9,581 nucleotides of DNA, from positions 1 to 9,581 of the forward strand of contig JANOVT010000004.1 of NCBI GenBank assembly GCA_031417525.1. The letters are read 5' to 3'. The position numbers and the translations under genes were made by a program. The notes under the pieces were generated by a model, which was not told where the DNA came from, did not search any database, and saw only the letters and a program-made list of their open reading frames with translations. Position 1 is the first letter of the stretch; every line of letters starts with the position of its first letter. Positions 5,291 through 9,581 of this stretch are shown piece by piece. The stretch is from JAIBBG01 sp031417525. Its GTDB lineage: Bacteria > Bacteroidota > Bacteroidia > Flavobacteriales_D > Sanyastnellaceae.

Positions 5291-6241
5291 TTACTTCACC
5301 TCGAAATAATCGCGAACCTTTTCAAATGTACTTTGATCAATCAAAACGCATTTCTTCATGTCGAAAACAGTTTTGAAAGGCCCGTGTTTTTCACGATAAG
5401 CCATCAAAGCTTGTGACTGCGAAGGCTGCAGGTAAGGGAATTTTTTGAGTCGATCCAATGTCACGTCATTGAGATTCATGCGAGTGATCATTGATAAATC
5501 CAGCGTCATCTTTTGTTTGAGAGTATCTGCTTTCCCGGGTGTCACGCGATAGATTTCCGCAAGCTGTTCAAAGTTTCGAAAGCCCCCAAGACGATCCCGA
5601 TACTCCACAATCTTGCGTGCGAGATACGCGCCAATGCCCCGAAGTTTTTTGAGTTGAATCGTGTCGGCAGCATTGAGTTCGACAATTAGAAAGTCATCCT
5701 TCGTGGATGGCCAGGTCGGTTCAGGAAAATTTCTCTTCTGAAAAACCGAATCGTGCCTTTCAATGAACAATGGCTTTTCCGTTTCAGGAAGATCCACAAA
5801 CGGTTTCAGTTGTTCGAATAATTCCGGACTAATCACATACATTTTTGAAAGATCATTCACTGTTCTGAACTTTCCACCTTTCGAAAGATAGTTGCGGATG
5901 CTTTTGATTTGTCCGTTGTGAAGTCCAAGTCGTTTCCAGCCGGACTCGTCTAAAATATTCGGATCAAATCTGAAAAGTTCAGCGGTTTGTGATGAATGAA
6001 TTTCTTCGCGATTTTGAAAAATATCTTCAGTTATAGTATCTGATTTCGACCAATCGATCCATGCTAAATCATCTGTATTTAAAAATTCACTTTTTGGATG
6101 AATAAAAAAAGGCACCAGAAAATTGCATCCTATCAACACCACGATGAGCGTGAGTAAAACGATAACTCCGCGTTGTTCCCCCGAACTCATCTCAAACCAC
6201 TCCCGGTAACTAATTGCTTTTTTCCGGCGCCTTTTTTTCAT
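5291..6241 (-). CDS. Membrane-anchored triple helix-hairpin-helix protein (ComEA-like)
   Basis: A 316-residue protein with a basic N-terminus (MKKRRRKK), one membrane segment at about 25-47 (GVIVLLTLIVVLIGCNFLVPFFI), and a periplasmic part with three related HhH modules. Module 1 spans about 92-149 (FDPNILDESGWKRLGL). Module 2 spans about 187-245 (VELNAADTIQLKKLRGIGAYLARKI), the best match to the ComEA HhH. Module 3 spans about 255-313 (MNLNDVTLDRLKKFPYL). Each repeats the order N-x-A/N-D, L-K-K/R, GI/GL, YR/YL, G-F/K-F-R. HhH modules bind DNA backbone without sequence specificity. A role in DNA uptake is possible, but in Bacteroidota these proteins are common and not proven competence factors. 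I chose ATG 6241. The frame is open to 6430, giving an extra 63 residues with no recognisable domain. Confidence 0.85.
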   Translation of the reverse strand: MKKRRRKKAISYREWFEMSSGEQRGVIVLLTLIVVLIGCNFLVPFFIHPKSEFLNTDDLAWIDWSKSDTITEDIFQNREEIHSSQTAELFRFDPNILDESGWKRLGLHNGQIKSIRNYLSKGGKFRTVNDLSKMYVISPELFEQLKPFVDLPETEKPLFIERHDSVFQKRNFPEPTWPSTKDDFLIVELNAADTIQLKKLRGIGAYLARKIVEYRDRLGGFRNFEQLAEIYRVTPGKADTLKQKMTLDLSMITRMNLNDVTLDRLKKFPYLQPSQSQALMAYREKHGPFKTVFDMKKCVLIDQSTFEKVRDYFEVK

Positions 6242-6461
6242 CGGAACAAAAGAAGGTCGATGAGCAGTCCCGGGCAAGAAGTTGTTATGCGTAATAAGAA
6301 TATTGTATGTCGGAGAGCGAATGAGGAATAGAGCCAAAGCGCCAACGAGTTGCCAAGAGAACAAGTAACGATGAGATTTTTTCCATGCCTCTCTGACGCA
6401 TTGTCTGACTGCCATCTGAGATTCGGACAATCGCTTTCACGCTAACACGCTTGCACCCTAC

Positions 6462-8249
6462 TCACTTGTATTTGACTATCACTCCATTCTTCAAATCCTT
6501 CATGTATGTCCGGAGATCTTCTTTCACTTCCTTGCTCATAATCAGCAGCCCGATGATATTCGGAAACGCCATCCCGAGAATCATCATATCAGAAAAATCG
6601 ACAACGGCACCAAGGCCGGATACAGTGCCGATGACCGTGCAAATCATAAACAAAACATTGAACGATTGTTTGATCCAGTTTTTTTCACCAAATAAATAAG
6701 CCCAGGATTTCATTCCATAATAACTCCAGGAAATCATAGTGGCATAAGCGAACATAATGATGGCGATCATGAGCACCCAATCGAACCAAGGGAACATGGA
6801 AGTAAAAGCCGCATTGGTGAGACTTGATCCGGTGAGTCCGTGCGTGTCAGCTGCAAATCCTGTAAACACCAAAACAAGCGCTGTCATAGTGCAAACAATC
6901 ACTGTATCGATAAAAGGCTCGAGCAATGAAACCAGGCCTTCACTCACCGGTCGATCTGTCTTACTGGCGCTGTGTGCAATACTCGCCGAACCAATTCCTG
7001 CTTCATTACTGAAACTCGCACGTCGAAATCCCATCAGCATCACTCCCATAAATCCACCTTTCATGGCATCCGGATGGAATGCACCATTCCATATTTGTGC
7101 AAATGCATCACCGATATGCGAAAAATTTGCACTGATGATGATCAATGCGAAAATGCAATAGACGGCAACCATGAAAGGAACGATCTTATCGGTAACACGG
7201 GCAATGCTTCTTATTCCACCAACAATGACTAAACCAACCAAAACGGCCATCACAATTCCAAACCAAAGAGAAGAAACTTTATCTGCGCCAAATGTTTGAG
7301 CTACCTGAGCAAACGCCTGATTGGCCTGAATCATATTGCCCCCACCCAATGTTCCACCTACACACATGATGGAAAAAAGAACCGCAAGTACTTTTCCAAA
7401 TCCTTTCATATTTCGTTTCGCCAAACCTTTGGAGAGGTAATACATCGGACCACCACTCACTTCGCCATTCTCATCGATGTTGCGGTATTTCACACCCAGA
7501 GTACACTCGATGAATTTGCTGCTCATACCGATCAGTCCGGCCACGATCATCCAGAATGTTGCACCTGGACCACCCACCGCAATAGCCACAGCCACGAGTG
7601 AAATATTTCCCAGGCCTAATGTTCCGCTGAGTGCAGCCGTTAAGGCCTGAAACTGCGAAACTTCACCCTTATCCTGAGGCTTGGCATATTTGCCCATGGT
7701 TATGTGAACGGCATGTTTAAAACCACGCACATTGATGAAACCGAAATAAAGAGTGAACCATGCGGCCGCTACGATAAGTAAAACCACAACGAGCCAGCAA
7801 TCTTGCGTTACCGGATCACCATTCGGATTCAATAAAGGCTGGCCATTGTCTTGGTACACAACAGGATCATAAATACCAATGGCCGCAAACGGATCCCACA
7901 AAAGCACGGATGACAGAGCATTCACTACCGGAATGAAAAATGAATTCAGTTTTTCTTCGATTGAATTGGCTGCTACTTCCATCTCGATTGAATTTGAAGT
8001 GCCTGCAGCATCGGTGACAGTGACAGAATATCCAATCCCTTCATCCATGCCGGTGCAAGCACTACTTGTGGTTGCCATATCCTTCTTCGACCATTTATAC
8101 GAATATGGCTCTGTACCACCTGTAACCATAGCCGCAGCAGACGCGTCTTTGATCTCTCCGGAAGGGTTACTCGTTTCAACCTTGACAAGGAGTTGTGCCT
8201 GCATCGAAATGACAATACACGAAAAAAGAAGTACCAATAGTTTCTGCAT
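6462..8249 (-). CDS. Sodium:alanine symporter (AGCS family) with N-terminal SprB-like domain
   Basis: A 595-residue inner-membrane transporter that takes up alanine or glycine with Na+. Residues 1-19 are a signal peptide (MQKLLVLLFSCIVISMQAQ). Residues about 20-95 form an SprB/PKD-like beta domain (SNPSGEIKD, MVTGGTEPYSYKWS at 41-54, GYSVTVTDAAGTS at 73-85). The AGCS domain runs from about 98 to 585 with about eleven membrane segments. It contains GFINVRGFKHAVHITMGKY at 170-188, ALSGTLGLGNISLVAVAIAVGGPGATFWM at 206-233 (written here as a segment by position), SGGPMYYLSKGL at 265-276 and the family signature RRASFSNEAGIGSASIAHSA at 409-428. EPFIDTVIVCTMTALVL follows at 444-460. I start at ATG 8249 because it gives a clean signal peptide. 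The frame is open to 8312. Alanine or glycine specificity is inferred from the family. It is divergent from the FMN reductase gene. Confidence 0.92.
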   Translation of the reverse strand: MQKLLVLLFSCIVISMQAQLLVKVETSNPSGEIKDASAAAMVTGGTEPYSYKWSKKDMATTSSACTGMDEGIGYSVTVTDAAGTSNSIEMEVAANSIEEKLNSFFIPVVNALSSVLLWDPFAAIGIYDPVVYQDNGQPLLNPNGDPVTQDCWLVVVLLIVAAAWFTLYFGFINVRGFKHAVHITMGKYAKPQDKGEVSQFQALTAALSGTLGLGNISLVAVAIAVGGPGATFWMIVAGLIGMSSKFIECTLGVKYRNIDENGEVSGGPMYYLSKGLAKRNMKGFGKVLAVLFSIMCVGGTLGGGNMIQANQAFAQVAQTFGADKVSSLWFGIVMAVLVGLVIVGGIRSIARVTDKIVPFMVAVYCIFALIIISANFSHIGDAFAQIWNGAFHPDAMKGGFMGVMLMGFRRASFSNEAGIGSASIAHSASKTDRPVSEGLVSLLEPFIDTVIVCTMTALVLVFTGFAADTHGLTGSSLTNAAFTSMFPWFDWVLMIAIIMFAYATMISWSYYGMKSWAYLFGEKNWIKQSFNVLFMICTVIGTVSGLGAVVDFSDMMILGMAFPNIIGLLIMSKEVKEDLRTYMKDLKNGVIVKYK

Positions 8250-8582
8250 ATAAAAAATTGCTTTGCCGCAAATGAAGGCAAAATTCATCGACTTCATCCA
8301 TGCGGCATCCAATCAATGTCGGATTTGCAAAAAACTACCGTTTACCAAATCGCACCGGACGGTTAACAAACGAAATTTTTTTTCTCTGAAATCCATACCG
8401 ATTTTCGCACCTCTTAGCATCAGAGCAAAGGAGATATAGTTCATTCAAAAAAAATAACCACGTGCAAATTGTTCAATTTGAACATTGAACATTTTAGTCA
8501 GGGAATCTATTGGACCAAAATCAGCAATGATCAAAAATCGATTGTCCGAAAACTGATAAAAAATTGAGTTGATGAACTACAT
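8250..8582. other. Divergent intergenic spacer with candidate operators
   Basis: This 333-bp gap separates the start codons of the symporter (minus) and the FMN reductase (plus), so it should hold both promoters. I see no exact TAnnTTTG with a -33 partner for either gene. The nearest is TTCATTTG on the minus strand (plus 8271-8278), one mismatch. Two symmetric motifs are present: the TGTTCAA palindrome near 8470-8491, and an imperfect inverted repeat GTTTACC / GGTTAAC at 8340-8346 and 8361-8367. The gap is AT-rich with A- and T-tracts and no open frame of note. Confidence 0.6.
8470..8491. promoter_or_regulatory. Perfect palindrome TGTTCAA-T-TTGAACA plus a third half-site
   Basis: TGTTCAA (8470-8476) and TTGAACA (8478-8484) form a perfect 15-base palindrome around one T. 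A further TTGAACA (8485-8491) follows directly, giving three 7-base half-sites. The place, 92 bases upstream of the FMN reductase start in a divergent promoter region, fits an operator for a dimeric regulator. It may instead be a short relic of a 7-bp tandem repeat. Confidence 0.45.
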
Positions 8583-9113
8583 ATGTTGAAGAAAAAGGTC
8601 ATGGCTATTTGTGGAAGTACCAAAAGTTCTTCTCACAACTTGAGCCTGATTCATGCCATTGCTGCCATTTATGATGAAGAAATTGAAATGAATGTTTATG
8701 CAACCATTGCATCGCTTCCTCATTTCAATCCAGATATGGACAACGCATCACCACCGCGCGAAGTGACCGCTTTCCGACAGCAAATAAAAGAGGCCGATGG
8801 TGTTTTGATTTGCACACCCGAATACGCCATGGGTGTTCCAGGAACTTTGAAAAATGCCATTGACTGGACTGTTTCGTCATGTGAATTTTCACACAAACCT
8901 GCTGCACTGATTACAGCATCTTCACAAGGACAAAAAGGTCATCAAAGTCTGATGGAGACTTTGAAAATCTTAGAAGCGAAAATGACTGATGAAACACATC
9001 TGGTCATTTCTTATGTAAAAACAAAAGTGAGTGCGGAGGGTGAAATAAAAGATGATATGACCAAAAGTGAACTAAAAAAAACGATGGCTGCTTTCCTTCG
9101 ATTGATGGAATGA
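8583..9113 (+). CDS. NADPH-dependent FMN reductase-family flavoprotein
   Basis: A 176-residue flavodoxin-fold protein of the NADPH-dependent FMN reductase family (PF03358; relatives include ChrR/YieF quinone or chromate reductases and azoreductases). The FMN phosphate loop ICGSTKSSSHNLSL is at residues 9-22. SLPHFNPDMD at 44-53 matches the LPxFNxDxE region. The family signature DGVLICTPEYAMGVPGTLKNAIDW lies at 72-95 (described by position; key residues TPEY, PG, LKNAIDW). TASSQGQKGH at 111-120 sits at the usual second flavin-contact loop. It is cytoplasmic and probably reduces quinones or similar acceptors with NAD(P)H; the true substrate is unknown. The ATG at 8583 is the only sensible start, since an ATG at 8573 reads into a stop. 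No Shine-Dalgarno is visible. It is divergent from the symporter gene and is followed 74 bp later by a small membrane-protein gene on the same strand. Confidence 0.9.
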   Translation: MLKKKVMAICGSTKSSSHNLSLIHAIAAIYDEEIEMNVYATIASLPHFNPDMDNASPPREVTAFRQQIKEADGVLICTPEYAMGVPGTLKNAIDWTVSSCEFSHKPAALITASSQGQKGHQSLMETLKILEAKMTDETHLVISYVKTKVSAEGEIKDDMTKSELKKTMAAFLRLME

Positions 9114-9114
9114 T

Positions 9115-9127
9115 CAGAATCATTCTG
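9115..9127. repeat. Perfect 13-base palindrome just after the FMN reductase stop
   Basis: CAGAAT-C-ATTCTG is perfectly symmetric and begins one base after the TGA stop at 9111-9113. As a hairpin it could keep only 5 bp with a 3-base loop, and no T-run follows, so it is a poor intrinsic terminator. It could be a protein-binding site for the gene starting at 9188 or a chance palindrome. Confidence 0.35.
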
Positions 9128-9158
9128 TGTTCACTAGCATTTCGATCAGCATGACATG

Positions 9159-9166
9159 TACCTTTG
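9159..9166 (+). promoter_or_regulatory. Candidate Bacteroidota -7 element of the last gene
   Basis: TACCTTTG matches TAnnTTTG exactly and ends 21 bases before the ATG at 9188, giving a leader of about 15 bases. No TTG is found at the -33 distance. The position just upstream of a gene start on the correct strand supports it. Confidence 0.4.
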
Positions 9167-9187
9167 AGCGAAACAATTGAAACTAAT

Positions 9188-9581
9188 ATGACCACAACAC
9201 CAAATGCAGAAAGCGCGAAAAACCCATTCAAAAAATGGGTCCGCAGAATATTGTTGATTGTTATTTTGTTGCTAGGATTTTGTGTCTATTGGTTTTATTT
9301 CAATGCGTACAGCAAAGGCAGTCGCATCGGAAAAGATTTAAAGATCAGTACCAAAGGAAATATTTTCAAAACCAACGAAGGATATTTCACAGAAGGTTGT
9401 CGTGACGTGATCGGGAATCTTCCCATTTTCACTTTTTCAATCAGTGATGACAATGTACAGAAAACGCTTCTCGAACTTCAGTTGAAGCCAAAAGCATGTA
9501 TTGAACTTCAATACGAAGAGTTTCGGAGAATATTACCCTGGAGAGGCGATAGTAAATATGTGATTGTGAGTGCAAGAGAAT
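9188..9581 (+). CDS. Membrane-anchored hypothetical protein, 3' end outside window
   Basis: Partial gene: the first 131 codons are present and the frame is still open at the window edge. The N-terminus (MTTTPNAESAKNPFKKWVRR) is followed by one hydrophobic segment at about 20-40 (ILLIVILLLGFCVYWFYF). A likely extracytoplasmic part follows: YSKGSRIGKDLKISTKGN at about 41-58, IFKTNEGYFTEG at about 59-70, a FTFSISDDNV strand at about 81-90 and IELQYEEFRRILPWRGDSKYV near the cut. This order of elements is one I recall from a conserved Bacteroidota membrane protein that is often mislabelled 6-phosphogluconate dehydrogenase. It shows no dehydrogenase motif here, so I assign no function. The ATG is preceded by a good -7 element and no Shine-Dalgarno. 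Confidence 0.8.
   Translation, partial: MTTTPNAESAKNPFKKWVRRILLIVILLLGFCVYWFYFNAYSKGSRIGKDLKISTKGNIFKTNEGYFTEGCRDVIGNLPIFTFSISDDNVQKTLLELQLKPKACIELQYEEFRRILPWRGDSKYVIVSARE

Noticed and set aside
6757..7161. 134-codon open frame on the plus strand inside the symporter
   Set aside because: It is antisense to well-conserved AGCS membrane segments, has no domain features, and several other antisense frames of like size occur in the same gene.
2519..8249. One five-gene operon on the minus strand
   Set aside because: Gaps are 108-231 bp, there is a good terminator after apt and a likely one after the acyl-CoA dehydrogenase, and the Smr-type gene has its own -7 element.
1..9581. Defence, toxin-antitoxin, prophage or biosynthetic cluster
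   Set aside because: No gene in the window shows nuclease-helicase, toxin, integrase, transposase, NRPS/PKS or other such hallmarks; the Smr-type protein alone does not indicate one.

Overview
The window looks like chromosomal DNA of a member of the Bacteroidota, probably from the Chitinophagales, Sphingobacteriales or Flavobacteriales side of the phylum. The evidence is the gene set (DUF2520 protein next to a KdsC-type phosphatase, a DUF2027/Smr protein, a membrane-anchored triple helix-hairpin-helix protein, an alanine symporter with a SprB-like N-terminal domain), moderate to low GC, the near absence of Shine-Dalgarno sequences, and several matches to the Bacteroidota -7 promoter element TAnnTTTG. 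No rRNA, tRNA, transposase, phage gene or CRISPR array was seen. Ten genes are supported, nine complete and one running off the right edge.

Left part (177-2442, plus strand). A Rossmann/DUF2520 oxidoreductase-like gene overlaps a KdsC-like HAD phosphatase gene by 17 bases, so the two are probably co-translated. KdsC acts in Kdo synthesis for lipopolysaccharide. A 7-bp tandem repeat array follows, then a gene for a secreted protein of unknown function. 

Middle part (2519-8249, minus strand, read right to left). In order of reading these are an AGCS sodium:alanine symporter, a membrane-anchored protein with three HhH modules, adenine phosphoribosyltransferase (apt), a short-chain-type acyl-CoA dehydrogenase, and a short DUF2027/Smr protein. 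Gaps of 108-231 bp, a convincing terminator after apt and a likely one after the acyl-CoA dehydrogenase argue for mostly separate transcription units rather than one operon. These are housekeeping functions: amino-acid uptake, DNA-binding or competence-like, purine salvage, fatty-acid or branched-chain amino-acid oxidation, and a putative nuclease or RNA-related protein.

Right part (8583-9581, plus strand). An NADPH-dependent FMN reductase-family gene diverges from the symporter across a 333-bp spacer that holds a perfect TGTTCAA palindrome. It is followed by a small membrane-anchored protein gene that is cut by the window end.

The most notable non-coding signal is a repeat family built on CGCAGATT/AATCTGCG. 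It lies in the same orientation, 16-39 bases upstream of the start codons of three successive minus-strand genes (smr-type, acyl-CoA dehydrogenase, apt). At one of these sites it forms a 40-bp imperfect inverted repeat. I found no clear undescribed multi-gene system. The repeats and the SprB-symporter fusion are the items most worth a second look.
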